Shown: positions 7,354-14,754, counted from the stretch's first letter. The stretch is DNA of 23,578 nt from an uncultured Actinomycetes bacterium (GCA_946479725.1 CAMLHB010000015.1:1-23578), one strand, 5' to 3'. Notes: generated by a model from the letters alone, not told the origin. Made by a program: numbers and translations.

Positions 7354-7379
7354 CTCCCGGAGTGTAGGTTGCGACCCAC
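7354..7379. promoter_or_regulatory. 26-bp divergent spacer with overlapping -10-like boxes
   Basis: The spacer separates the two start codons of the synthase (minus) and the GNAT gene (plus). On the plus strand TAGGTT (7365-7370) lies nine bases before the ATG at 7380. On the minus strand TACACT (7361-7366) lies seven bases before the ATG at 7353. The two TANNNT boxes share two base pairs, so the polymerases could not occupy both at once. Spacing fits leaderless transcripts. No good -35 match was seen for either. Confidence 0.45.
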
Positions 7380-8540
7380 ATGGCAAGTGTGTCGATCCGG
7401 CCCGTTCGCAGTCGCCGCGAGCTGAAGCGCTTCGTCAAGGTCCCCTTCCGCCTCCATCGCGAGAGCAAGCAATGGGTGCCGCCGCTGGTCTTCGAGCGGA
7501 TGCAATTCCTCGACCGCAGGAAGAACCCGTGGTTCGAGCACGGCGAAGCCGAGTACCTGATCGCCGAGCGCGACGGGGAGCCGGTTGGCCGGATCACGGT
7601 TCAGGTCGACCGGCGCTGGGACGAGTACCAGGGCGGCAAGGACGCGATGTTCGGGTTCTTCGAGGCCGCCGAGGATCCCGAGGTCGTGCGGGCGCTGTTC
7701 GAGGCGGCGAGCGAGTGGGCGAAGGCGCGCGGCCGCGAGCGCCTGCTGGGGCCGATGGACTTCACCACCAACGACGAGATCGGGATCCTGATCGAGGGCT
7801 TCGACCGCCGTCCGATGATCCTCGAGCCCTGGCACCCGCCCTACTACCAGCGGCTGATCGAGGCCGAGGGCTTCGGCAAGGCGATGGACGTGCTGATGTG
7901 GGAGCTGCGGATGGGCGAGCTGAAAGAGGGGGAGCAGTTCGACCCCTCGATCCACGCGGCGGCGGAGAAGGCCCTGGACGACGAAGGGATCACGATCCGC
8001 AACATGCGCAAGCGTGACATGGCCGCCGAGGTGCGCCGCTTCATGGACGTCTACAACGAGGCCTGGGGCGACAACTGGGGCTTCGTCCCGATTACCGACC
8101 CCGAGGTCGAGTTCCAGGCGAAGAACCTGAAGCAGGTGATCGACGAGGAGTGGACCTTCATGGCCGAAAAGGACGGCGAGGTGGTCGGCGCCGCCCTCAC
8201 CCTGCCGGACATCAACCAGGTGATGGCGGAGATGAACGGGCGCCTGCTGCCCTTCGGCTGGGCGAAGTTCCTCAGCGGCCGGCGCAGGATCGACCGACTC
8301 CGCGTCTTCGCCCTCGGGGTCAAGCACGACTACCGGCACACCGGCGTCGCCGCCGGCCTCTACCTCGAGCACATCAAGCTTGCGGCGCAGCCGGGGAAGA
8401 TCAAGTGGGGCGAGATGGGCTGGATCCTCGAGACCAACAAGCCGATGAACCGGGCGATGGAAGGCATGGGGGGCAAAGTCGTCAAGAAGTACCGTCTTTA
8501 CGAGCGTTCGCTCGGCGGGGGCGACCCCTCGCCCCGCTAG
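7380..8540 (+). CDS. YghO-like GNAT-fold acyltransferase (candidate N-acyltransferase)
   Basis: A 386-residue cytoplasmic protein of the large YghO-like GNAT group. The N-terminal part has the group's features: a VRSRRELKRFVKVPFRLHRE segment, WVPPLVFER, LDRRKNPWFEHGEAEYLIAERDGEPVGRI, and GPMDFTTNDEIGILIEGFD. The C-terminal part carries a GNAT motif A (LRVFALGVKHDYRHTGVAAG, of the R-x-x-G-x-A form) that binds an acyl-CoA or acyl-ACP pantetheine arm. Bacterial ceramide synthase, as I recall, belongs to this GNAT-like superfamily. Together with the divergent serine-palmitoyltransferase-like gene, N-acylation of a long-chain base is a reasonable inference, though unproven. The ATG at 7380 has no Shine-Dalgarno sequence but a -10-like TAGGTT just upstream, consistent with a leaderless mRNA. 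The TAG stop overlaps a candidate promoter of the next gene. Confidence 0.8.
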   Translation: MASVSIRPVRSRRELKRFVKVPFRLHRESKQWVPPLVFERMQFLDRRKNPWFEHGEAEYLIAERDGEPVGRITVQVDRRWDEYQGGKDAMFGFFEAAEDPEVVRALFEAASEWAKARGRERLLGPMDFTTNDEIGILIEGFDRRPMILEPWHPPYYQRLIEAEGFGKAMDVLMWELRMGELKEGEQFDPSIHAAAEKALDDEGITIRNMRKRDMAAEVRRFMDVYNEAWGDNWGFVPITDPEVEFQAKNLKQVIDEEWTFMAEKDGEVVGAALTLPDINQVMAEMNGRLLPFGWAKFLSGRRRIDRLRVFALGVKHDYRHTGVAAGLYLEHIKLAAQPGKIKWGEMGWILETNKPMNRAMEGMGGKVVKKYRLYERSLGGGDPSPR

Positions 8541-8543
8541 AGT
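8538..8543 (+). promoter_or_regulatory. -10-like box for a leaderless transcript
   Basis: TAGAGT lies seven bases before the GTG at 8551. Its first three bases are the stop codon of the GNAT gene. The next gene has no Shine-Dalgarno sequence, so a leaderless start is plausible. Weak on sequence alone. Confidence 0.3.
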
Positions 8544-8550
8544 CGCCTGG

Positions 8551-8880
8551 GTGAGTGAGCCGCACTTAGACGCCGAGGTCGTGGCCGAGGAAGACGCCAC
8601 CCCGGCCGAGGCCACCGACCCCGTCCGCCAGCTGCCGACGAGCTACCAGCCCGGCGAAGGCTCGGCGCTGCCGGTCCTGCGCCCGGAGGTGAAGGCCGCC
8701 GTGCTCGCCACCGCCGGCGGGGTTCTCGCCGGGGCGGCGACGGTCGCCGCGGTGCGCGCTGTCACCGGCGCCGCTTCGAAGGCGCGGCCGTCGCGGCGAC
8801 TCGCCGGCCGCCGGCGCGAGCGCCAGAACGTCGTCGCCAGCCGCTCCTTTCTGGTCGATGTTCACCTGCTCGGTCGCTGA
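8551..8880 (+). CDS. Small hypothetical protein with one hydrophobic segment
   Basis: A 109-residue protein of unknown function. It has an acidic N-terminus (about 35 residues) and one Ala/Val/Gly-rich hydrophobic stretch (KAAVLATAGGVLAGAATVAAV, about residues 49-69). An Arg-rich segment follows (SRRLAGRRRERQ), then a hydrophobic tail. The stretch may be a single membrane helix with the basic part in the cytoplasm. The GTG at 8551 lies ten bases after the GNAT stop. The 3' end overlaps the glycosylase gene by 23 bases in another frame. No domain was recognised. Confidence 0.6.
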   Translation: MSEPHLDAEVVAEEDATPAEATDPVRQLPTSYQPGEGSALPVLRPEVKAAVLATAGGVLAGAATVAAVRAVTGAASKARPSRRLAGRRRERQNVVASRSFLVDVHLLGR

Positions 8881-9811
8881 AGCCGAGGTCCGGCCGCCCT
8901 CGCCCTACCGGATGCCGCGGGGCAGCGCCGACCGCACCCTGCGGGTGCGGGACGGGGTGGCGACGCGGCTGCTCCACGTCGACGGCAGCCCGGTGCTGGT
9001 CCGCGCCTGGCAGCCGGCGCGCGGCCGCGTGCGCTTTCGGGCCGACGCCATCGGGCCGGACCGGGTTTCGCGGCCGCCGATCGCGCTGCCGCCCTGTCCC
9101 GGCCCCGCGGGGCCCGAGCAGCTCGAGCAGGCGATCGCGGCGATGCGGCGGGCGCTCTGGGTCGACATCGACCTCTCCGACTTCCACCGCCGCTTCCATC
9201 GCGACCGCCTGCTGGGCCCGCTGATTCGGAGGCTGCCGGGCTTCCGCCCGAAAGGCCGGCCGTGGCCCTGGGAGGCGCTGGCCGCCGCCGTGGTCGGGCA
9301 GCTGATCGAGGCCGAGCGGGCGGCGCTGATCGAGCGGCGTATTGCCGGTCGCTGGGGAGCGCGGCTGGGTGAGGGGCGCGATGCCCTGCGCGACGTCCCC
9401 GGGCCGGAGGCGATCGCCGGCCGTGCCCCGGCTGAAATCGAGCAGATGGAACTGGTCGGCAAGCGGGCGCTGGCGCTGCGGCGACTGGCCCGCGACGTCG
9501 CCGCCGGCCGCTGCCGGATCGAGAGCGCCGAGGGGGATCGCCGGCTGCTGGCGATGCCGCAGATCGGCCCCTGGACGGTCCAGTGCCTCGGGCTCTTCGG
9601 GCGCAACGAGCTCGACTCCCTGCCCGCCGGCGACCTCGGCTACATCAAGCTCGTCGGCCGCCTCGACGGGGGCGGGCGGCGAGCGACGATCCCCGAGGTC
9701 GAAGAGTTCTACGCGCCCTACGAGCCCTACCGGGGCCTGGCCGGGGCGCTCTCCCTGGCCGGTCTCTCCCGCCTCGTCGCCCAGGGCCCGCCGATGCGCC
9801 TCGCCGCATAG
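8858..9811 (+). CDS. AlkA-family DNA-3-methyladenine glycosylase (HhH-GPD)
   Basis: Base-excision repair glycosylase that removes alkylated bases from DNA, 317 residues. It has an N-terminal beta-rich region (residues about 25-75) and an HhH-GPD domain. The helix-hairpin-helix is RRLLAMPQIGPWTVQCLGL (228-246), and the catalytic aspartate is Asp259 in PAGDLGYIKLV, in the same place as the AlkA 'DDYLIK' motif. VGQLIEAERA corresponds to the domain's first 'QqisvkaA' helix. The AlkA-type interior is intact and the length is near the family norm. The ATG at 8858 overlaps the preceding gene by 23 bases and has no obvious Shine-Dalgarno sequence; re-initiation from the upstream gene is likely. No Ada or alkylation-response gene is nearby, so induction by damage cannot be judged. 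Confidence 0.85.
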   Translation: MFTCSVAEAEVRPPSPYRMPRGSADRTLRVRDGVATRLLHVDGSPVLVRAWQPARGRVRFRADAIGPDRVSRPPIALPPCPGPAGPEQLEQAIAAMRRALWVDIDLSDFHRRFHRDRLLGPLIRRLPGFRPKGRPWPWEALAAAVVGQLIEAERAALIERRIAGRWGARLGEGRDALRDVPGPEAIAGRAPAEIEQMELVGKRALALRRLARDVAAGRCRIESAEGDRRLLAMPQIGPWTVQCLGLFGRNELDSLPAGDLGYIKLVGRLDGGGRRATIPEVEEFYAPYEPYRGLAGALSLAGLSRLVAQGPPMRLAA

Positions 9812-9818
9812 GCGCCCG

Positions 9819-9858
9819 CCTCGCTCAAGCCGTGCCTGACGCACGCCGATGAGCGAGG
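9819..9858 (+). promoter_or_regulatory. Two-tier hairpin covering the ribosome binding site of the GGDEF-EAL gene
   Basis: Outer arms CCTCGCTCA (9819-9827) and TGAGCGAGG (9850-9858) are perfectly complementary over nine bases. Inside lies a second stem, CGTGC (9831-9835) with GCACG (9841-9845), around a five-base loop CTGAC. The 3' arm contains the GAGG that would act as Shine-Dalgarno sequence for the ATG at 9862, so folding would hide it. No U-run follows, which argues against a terminator. The regulator, if any, is unknown. Confidence 0.5.
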
Positions 9859-9861
9859 TGG

Positions 9862-12159
9862 ATGCGCGAGCCCGCCGATAGGAACTGGTCCGAGCACGAG
9901 GTGAAGGGTTTCCTCGAGCAGCTCGCCGCGGGCGGGCACGACTTCCGTCGCCTGGTCGAGCGGCTGCCGGCGATCGTCTACACGGCCGAGCTCGGCGAGC
10001 GTGGCCGCTGGCGCTACGTCAGCCCTCAGGTCGAGGAGATGCTCGGCTACCGGCCGGAGGAGTTCGTCGCCGACCCCGGTCTCTGGGTCAGCCTGCTGCA
10101 CCCCGACGATCGCCAGCGGGCCCTGGCGCAGGAGACCGAGGAGCACCTCGGCAAGCGAGACACTGCGCCGATCGAATACCGCGTTCACACTCGGGAGGGC
10201 AAGGTCGTGTGGATCCATGACGAGGCGGTGTTGGAAGCCGACGAGGAGGGCATCCCCGTCTGGCACGGCGTTCTCTACGACGTCAGCGAGCGCCGGCGGA
10301 CCGAGGACGAGTTGCAGCGAGCTCTCTCCCAGCAGGCGGTCGTCGCCCGGCTGGGTGAGCGGGCGATGCAGAACAGCGACCCGCAGGAGATGATGGAGAC
10401 GGCGGCCGAGTTGATCGGCAAAGTCGACGGCGTCCACAGCGCCTGCATCTGGGAGCTGGCCCGCGATGGCCGCCGGCTCAACCTCCGCGCCGGCCTCGAG
10501 GACGCGGTGGTCGGCGCCGGGCGCCGGGTCTCCGCCTCCCGCGACTCCCACGCCGGTGCCGCCCTGGACTCCGGCACCCACGCGATCGTCGCCGATTGGA
10601 GCCGGGAGACGCGCCACACGATGCCGCCGGTGCTGCGCGTGTTCGGCGCCGCCAGCAGCCTCGCCGTCGTCATCGACGGGAAGAACAGGCCCTTCGGCGT
10701 CCTCGACGTCCACGCCACCGAGCCGCACCGCTTCAGCGCCAAGGACGTCCCCTTCGTCCAGGCCGCCGCCAACGTTCTCGCCGACGCGATCGAGCGCCAC
10801 GCCGCCGACCAGGCGCTGCGCTACCGCGTCCTCCACGACTCCCTCACCGGCCTGCCCAACCGGCTCAGCTTCGTCGACGCGCTCGGCGAGGCGCTGGACA
10901 AGGCGGCGGTCTCCGGCTCGCCGGTCGGGATCCTCTTCCTCGACCTCGACCACTTCAAGCTGATCAACGACAGCCTCGGCCACCACGCCGGCGACGCCCT
11001 GCTGCGGGCGGTGGCGCCGCGGCTGCGCGATCACCTGCGCCCCGGCGACGTCGTCGCCCGCTTCGGCGGCGACGAGTTCGGGATCCTGATCGACCGCCTC
11101 GCCGACGAAGGCGAGGCGCTGGCGATCGCCGACCGGGTCGCCAGCGCCTTCGCCCAGCCCTTCTCGCTCGACGGCGTCGACCACTTCGTCAGCGCCAGCC
11201 TCGGCGTCGCCGTCTCCCGCGCCTCTGAAGAGCGGACCGTCAACGCCGAGCTGCTGATCCGCGACGCCGACGCGGCGATGTACCGGGCCAAGGAAGGCGG
11301 CCGGGCCCGCTGCGTCCTCTTCGACGCCGAGATGCGGGCCAGCGCGATGCGCCGCCTGGAGGTCGAACGGGAGCTGCGCCACGCGGTCGAGCGCGACGAG
11401 CTGACTCTCCATTACCAGCCGGTCGTCAACCTCCGCTCAGGCGAGATCACCGGCCTCGAGGCGCTGGTCCGCTGGCGCCATCCCGAGCGGGGCACGCTCG
11501 ACCCGGGCGAATTCGTCTCGATCGCTGAGGACAGCGGCCTGATCGAGCCGATCGGCCGCTGGGTTCAGGAGCGCGCCTGCCGCCAGGCGCTCGAGTGGCA
11601 CCAGCTGCGGCCCGACGCCCGCCCGCTCGACGTCGCCGTCAACCTTTCCGCCCGCCAGGTCGCCCACCGCGACCTCCCCGAGGTCGTCGAAGAGGTGATC
11701 GCCCGTACCGGCCTCGACCCGGTCCACCTGCGGCTGGAGATCACCGAGGGGGTCCTGGTCGAGGAGTCGGCGACGGCGATCTCCTCGCTGCAGAAGCTGA
11801 ACGAGCTCGGCGTCCGCCTCGTCCTCGACGACTTCGGCACCGGCTACTCCTCGCTCGCCTATCTCAACCGCTTCCCCTTTCACGCGCTGAAGATCGACCG
11901 CTCCTTCGTCGAGGCGCTGGGGATCGAACAGGAGGCGACGGCGATCGTCGAGGCGATCATCGGGATGGCGCGGGCACTGTCGCTGGAGGTGATCGCCGAG
12001 GGGGTCGAGAGCGAGGTGCAGCTATCGGAGCTGCGCCGGCTCGGCTGCGACTACGCCCAGGGCCACCTCTTCCACGCGGCGATGCCCGAGCGCGAGGTCA
12101 GCCGTCTGATCGCCGAAGGCGCCCTCGGCTATTCGGGAATTTCGCCCGAGGGCAGGTAA
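9862..12159 (+). CDS. PAS-GAF-GGDEF-EAL cyclic-di-GMP turnover protein
   Basis: A 765-residue bifunctional diguanylate cyclase/phosphodiesterase with no membrane helix, so a soluble sensor. Domains: PAS (about 28-145, with LGYRPEEF and LLHPDD), GAF (about 165-312), GGDEF (about 325-480) and EAL (about 510-755). The cyclase signature GGDEF is intact (402-406), and the inhibitory site RPGD (393-396) sits the standard five residues before it. The EAL domain keeps ExLxR (EALVR, 533-537), NLSARQ, EITEG, DDFGTGYSSL, KIDRSF, EGVE and the final QGHLF, so phosphodiesterase activity is expected. The ATG at 9862 is preceded by GAGG only three bases away, inside a hairpin. The 3' end overlaps the convergent lipoprotein gene by 31 bases, so antisense effects are possible. 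Confidence 0.92.
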   Translation: MREPADRNWSEHEVKGFLEQLAAGGHDFRRLVERLPAIVYTAELGERGRWRYVSPQVEEMLGYRPEEFVADPGLWVSLLHPDDRQRALAQETEEHLGKRDTAPIEYRVHTREGKVVWIHDEAVLEADEEGIPVWHGVLYDVSERRRTEDELQRALSQQAVVARLGERAMQNSDPQEMMETAAELIGKVDGVHSACIWELARDGRRLNLRAGLEDAVVGAGRRVSASRDSHAGAALDSGTHAIVADWSRETRHTMPPVLRVFGAASSLAVVIDGKNRPFGVLDVHATEPHRFSAKDVPFVQAAANVLADAIERHAADQALRYRVLHDSLTGLPNRLSFVDALGEALDKAAVSGSPVGILFLDLDHFKLINDSLGHHAGDALLRAVAPRLRDHLRPGDVVARFGGDEFGILIDRLADEGEALAIADRVASAFAQPFSLDGVDHFVSASLGVAVSRASEERTVNAELLIRDADAAMYRAKEGGRARCVLFDAEMRASAMRRLEVERELRHAVERDELTLHYQPVVNLRSGEITGLEALVRWRHPERGTLDPGEFVSIAEDSGLIEPIGRWVQERACRQALEWHQLRPDARPLDVAVNLSARQVAHRDLPEVVEEVIARTGLDPVHLRLEITEGVLVEESATAISSLQKLNELGVRLVLDDFGTGYSSLAYLNRFPFHALKIDRSFVEALGIEQEATAIVEAIIGMARALSLEVIAEGVESEVQLSELRRLGCDYAQGHLFHAAMPEREVSRLIAEGALGYSGISPEGR

Positions 12160-13148
12160 CTGTTGTCGAGCAGTTCGCTCGCCTCCGGCAGCGAGTCGAT
12201 CAGGCCGTTGTCGCGCATCCAGCCGGCGAACGTCGCCCACTCCTTCGGGTCCATGTAGCCGTAGGGCTGGTCCGCCGTCGGCACACCCAGCAGCGGCAGC
12301 GTCGCTTTGATCTCCGCCGCGGTCAGCTTTGGTTCGAGGTCGGGGTTCGCTTCGGTGACCGCTTTCGTCGCCGCATTAGGTTGCGCCACCGCCGCTTCGG
12401 TCCCGCGCTGCAGCGCCGCCAGGAAGAGGCGGAACTTCTCCGGGTCTTCTTCCAGCGTCTGCCGCCGCGCCACCAGCACCAGCTCGTCGTAGGTGGGGAC
12501 GCCGAGCCGGTCGACCGGGGTGACGACCGGGGCTTTGCCGCGTTCGCGCAGGTCGATCCCCTCGACGTTGCTGAAGCCGCCGAGCATCGCCTGGGCCGAT
12601 CCGCTGAGCACGGCGGGGAGGAGGCTGAAGCCGACGTTGACCGCCTTGACCTCGTCGGGGGTCAGCTTCACCCGGGCGAGGATCGTCTTCAAGAAGGCGT
12701 CCTGGTAGGGGATGCCCGCGGTGGCGATCGTCTTCCCCTTGAGGTCGCCGACGCCTTTGACTCCGGAGCTCTTGAGCCAGATCATCGAGGTCAGCGGCCG
12801 GTTGACGAGGGCGCCGATCGCGACCACGTCGAGCCCCTGTTCGCGGGCCAGCGCCACCTCGGGCTCGTAGGAGATCGCCAGGTCCGAGCGGCCGGCGGCG
12901 ACCTGCTTGATCGGCGCCGCCGGGTCGGAAGGGGTCTCGATGCTGAGGTCGAGCCCGGCTTCTTCGAAATAGCCGAGCTTTTGCGCCATGTAAATCCCGG
13001 CGTGGTCGGGGTTGGGGTAGAAGTCGAGCGTGAGGCCGAAGGCTTCGCGCGAGCTCGAGGTGCCCTCGGACTTCTCGCCGCAGGCGGCGAGGGCCAGTGC
13101 GAGGGCGAGGACGGCGAGGGCGATCGCCCAGATCCGGAGGCGCTTCAT
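12129..13148 (-). CDS. ThiY/THI5-like substrate-binding lipoprotein of an ABC importer
   Basis: A 339-residue extracytoplasmic lipoprotein that captures the substrate for an ABC importer. The signal peptide is MKRLRIWAIALAVLALALAL, followed by a LAAC lipobox with Cys23 as the lipidated residue. The NMT1/THI5-like domain shows LTLDFYPNPDHAGIYMAQKL, APIKQVAAGRSDLAISYEPE and FSNVEGIDLRERGKAP. It also has GVPTYDELVLVA, which resembles ThiY proteins that bind thiamine pyrimidine precursors. Close relatives bind sulfonates or nitrate analogues, so the ligand is inferred. It is the third gene of the minus-strand operon, starting 10 bases after the permease stop. Its last 31 bases overlap the convergent GGDEF-EAL gene. 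Confidence 0.85.
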   Translation of the reverse strand: MKRLRIWAIALAVLALALALAACGEKSEGTSSSREAFGLTLDFYPNPDHAGIYMAQKLGYFEEAGLDLSIETPSDPAAPIKQVAAGRSDLAISYEPEVALAREQGLDVVAIGALVNRPLTSMIWLKSSGVKGVGDLKGKTIATAGIPYQDAFLKTILARVKLTPDEVKAVNVGFSLLPAVLSGSAQAMLGGFSNVEGIDLRERGKAPVVTPVDRLGVPTYDELVLVARRQTLEEDPEKFRLFLAALQRGTEAAVAQPNAATKAVTEANPDLEPKLTAAEIKATLPLLGVPTADQPYGYMDPKEWATFAGWMRDNGLIDSLPEASELLDNSYLPSGEIPE

Positions 13149-13158
13149 CGCCTGAGTT

Positions 13159-13911
13159 CTATCGCCAAGTGACGACGCGCCGCTCTGCGAGGGCGGTGAG
13201 GCCGATCAGGACGAGGGCGATCGCCGAGAGGACGGCGACCGCGGCGAACTGCCGCGCCACCTGGTAATTGGCGAGATCGGACTGGATCAGGTGGCCGAGG
13301 CCGGCGTCGGAGCCGGCCCACTCGGCGAACACCGCCGCGATCGGGGAGAAGACGACGGCGATCTTGATCCCGGTGAAGAGGCTCGGCAGCGCCGCCGGCG
13401 CTTCCACCCGCCGGAACCGCTGCCAGCTGGAGGCGTCGAGGCTGCGCATCATCTTCACCGCCTCGGGGTCGACCGAGCGCAGGCCGTCGAGCGCGTTGAC
13501 GGTGATCGGGAAGAAGGAGACCAGCGCGATGATCAGGACCTTGGGCCCAATCCCGAAGCCGAACCAGACAAGGAGGATCGGCGAGATGACGGCGACCGGG
13601 ATCGTCTGCGAGGCGACCATCAGCGGGTAGGCGGCGTCGCGCAGCAGCCGCCAGCGGTGCATGAGGATCGCCATGCCGACGCCGACGACGAGGGCCGCGA
13701 GGATGCCGAGGAGGATCTCCTTCAGCGTCACCCAGGCGTTTTCGGCGAGCAGGGCGCGGCTCTCCCAGAGCGCTTCGGCGATTTCCACGGGCGAGGGGAC
13801 GAGGAAGTCCTCGAGGTTGAGGGCGTCGGCGATCGCCCCGGTCGAGGCGGCTATCTGCCAGAGCCCGAGCAGCAGCGCGATCAGCGCCAGGGGCAGCAGC
13901 CAGCGCCTCAC
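13159..13911 (-). CDS. ABC importer permease (ThiX/SsuC-like)
   Basis: A 250-residue BPD_transp_1-type permease with about six membrane helices; the first is WLLPLALIALLLGLWQIA. The EAA loop that contacts the ATPase reads MRSLDASSWQRFRRVEAPAALPSLFTGIKI, near residue 165. It is the membrane channel of the same importer as the flanking genes. The GTG at 13909-13911 overlaps the TGA of the ATPase gene (GTGA), which fixes the start and shows translational coupling. The order ATPase-permease-lipoprotein is a standard nitrate/sulfonate/thiamine-precursor (NitT/TauT) layout. Confidence 0.88.
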   Translation of the reverse strand: MRRWLLPLALIALLLGLWQIAASTGAIADALNLEDFLVPSPVEIAEALWESRALLAENAWVTLKEILLGILAALVVGVGMAILMHRWRLLRDAAYPLMVASQTIPVAVISPILLVWFGFGIGPKVLIIALVSFFPITVNALDGLRSVDPEAVKMMRSLDASSWQRFRRVEAPAALPSLFTGIKIAVVFSPIAAVFAEWAGSDAGLGHLIQSDLANYQVARQFAAVAVLSAIALVLIGLTALAERRVVTWR

Positions 13912-14660
13912 CGCGATCCCTCCCGCAGAGCCCGCAGCGCCGCTTCCCGCACCGCGACGAACTCGGCGTCGGTGACGGCGGCGTCGCGATCCTCCGCCCG
14001 GGGGCGGGGGGAGGCGAGCTCGGCGACGATCCGGCCCGGCCGTGCCGAAAGCACGGCGACCCGGTCGCAGAGGTAGAGCGCCTCCTCGACGTCGTGGGTG
14101 ACGAGAAGGACGGTGCGGGGGTCGGCGCGGAGGGCGCCGGCCAGCCACTCCTGCATCTCGGCCCGGGTGATCGCGTCGAGCGCGGCGAAGGGCTCGTCCA
14201 GCGCCAGCACGGGCTTGCCGGCGATCAGGGTGCGGAGGAAGGCGACCCGCTGCCGCATCCCGCCGGAGAGCTCGGCCGGCCGCGCCGCTTCGAAGCCGGC
14301 GAGGCCGAATCGTTCGAAGAGGCCGGAGGCGGCGCCTCGCGCCTCCCGCCGTCCCATCCCCCGGTTGCGCAGCGCCAGGGCGGCGTTGTCGATCGCCGAG
14401 TACCAGGGCAGCAGCAGGTCGCGCTGGGGCATGAAGGCGCAGCGGGCGAGCCGCGCCTCGGCGCTCGCAGCGCCACCGACCGAGATCGTCCCGGCGCTCG
14501 GTTCCCGCAGGCCGCAGATCAGCTCCAGCAGGGTCGACTTGCCACAGCCCGATGGACCGACGAGGCCGAGCACGCCGTGCGCCTCCCACGCCAAGGAGAG
14601 GGAGTCGAGGGTGCGCAGGTCGCCGTAGGAGTGCGACACCCCCGCAATTTCGAGCTGCAT
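13908..14660 (-). CDS. ABC importer ATP-binding protein (ThiZ/SsuB-like)
   Basis: A 250-residue ATPase of the NitT/TauT family that drives the importer. Visible: Walker A GPSGCGKST with Lys41, Q-loop FMPQRDLLLPWYSAIDN, signature LSGGMRQRVAFLRTL, Walker B VLALDEPFAALD and H-loop LVTHDVEEAL. The 'LLPWYSAIDN' after the Q-loop and 'DEPF.ALD' are typical of SsuB/TauB/ThiZ. The start is the ATG at 14658-14660 (MQLEIAGVSHSYG); the frame upstream has no family-like sequence. It is the first gene of the operon and is divergent from the TauE gene across 94 bases. No thiamine pyrophosphate riboswitch was recognised in that gap. Confidence 0.88.
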   Translation of the reverse strand: MQLEIAGVSHSYGDLRTLDSLSLAWEAHGVLGLVGPSGCGKSTLLELICGLREPSAGTISVGGAASAEARLARCAFMPQRDLLLPWYSAIDNAALALRNRGMGRREARGAASGLFERFGLAGFEAARPAELSGGMRQRVAFLRTLIAGKPVLALDEPFAALDAITRAEMQEWLAGALRADPRTVLLVTHDVEEALYLCDRVAVLSARPGRIVAELASPRPRAEDRDAAVTDAEFVAVREAALRALREGSR

Positions 14661-14754
14661 CCTGGTATCCTGGCGCACTCCGCACTCCTGACCAAGAAGG
14701 TCAGGAAAGTCGAAATCCAGGGAAGTTCCCCCAGGTGCGGAACTAGGAGCAACT
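14661..14754. promoter_or_regulatory. 94-bp divergent regulatory region with two inverted repeats
   Basis: Between the ATPase gene (minus) and the TauE gene (plus). It holds an 8-base perfect hairpin TCCTGACC/GGTCAGGA (14686-14693 and 14699-14706, loop AAGAA) and a short palindrome GGGAAGTTCCC (14720-14730). A Shine-Dalgarno AGGAG (14744-14748) lies six bases before the ATG at 14755. The repeats are candidate operators; the hairpin could also form in the leader of the exporter mRNA. No clear -35/-10 pair was found on either strand. Confidence 0.45.

Noticed and set aside
6229..7425. Long plus-strand open frame (398 codons) opposite the synthase gene
   Set aside because: It is rich in Val/Asp/Ala/Gly/Glu with no family motif, and mirrors a clear PLP enzyme. 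Long antisense frames are expected at this GC content.
9812..9861. A c-di-GMP riboswitch before the GGDEF-EAL gene
   Set aside because: The gap is only 50 bases and lacks the conserved cores of the known classes; only a simple hairpin is supported.
9727..11412. Minus-strand open frame of 561 codons opposite the GGDEF region
   Set aside because: The plus strand encodes intact GAF and GGDEF motifs; the reverse frame shows no recognisable domain.
14686..14706. Hairpin read as an intrinsic terminator
   Set aside because: It lies between two divergent start regions, not after a gene, and no U-run follows.
14661..14754. A thiamine pyrophosphate riboswitch before the ThiZ-like gene
   Set aside because: No CTGAGA or partner element was found on the minus strand.
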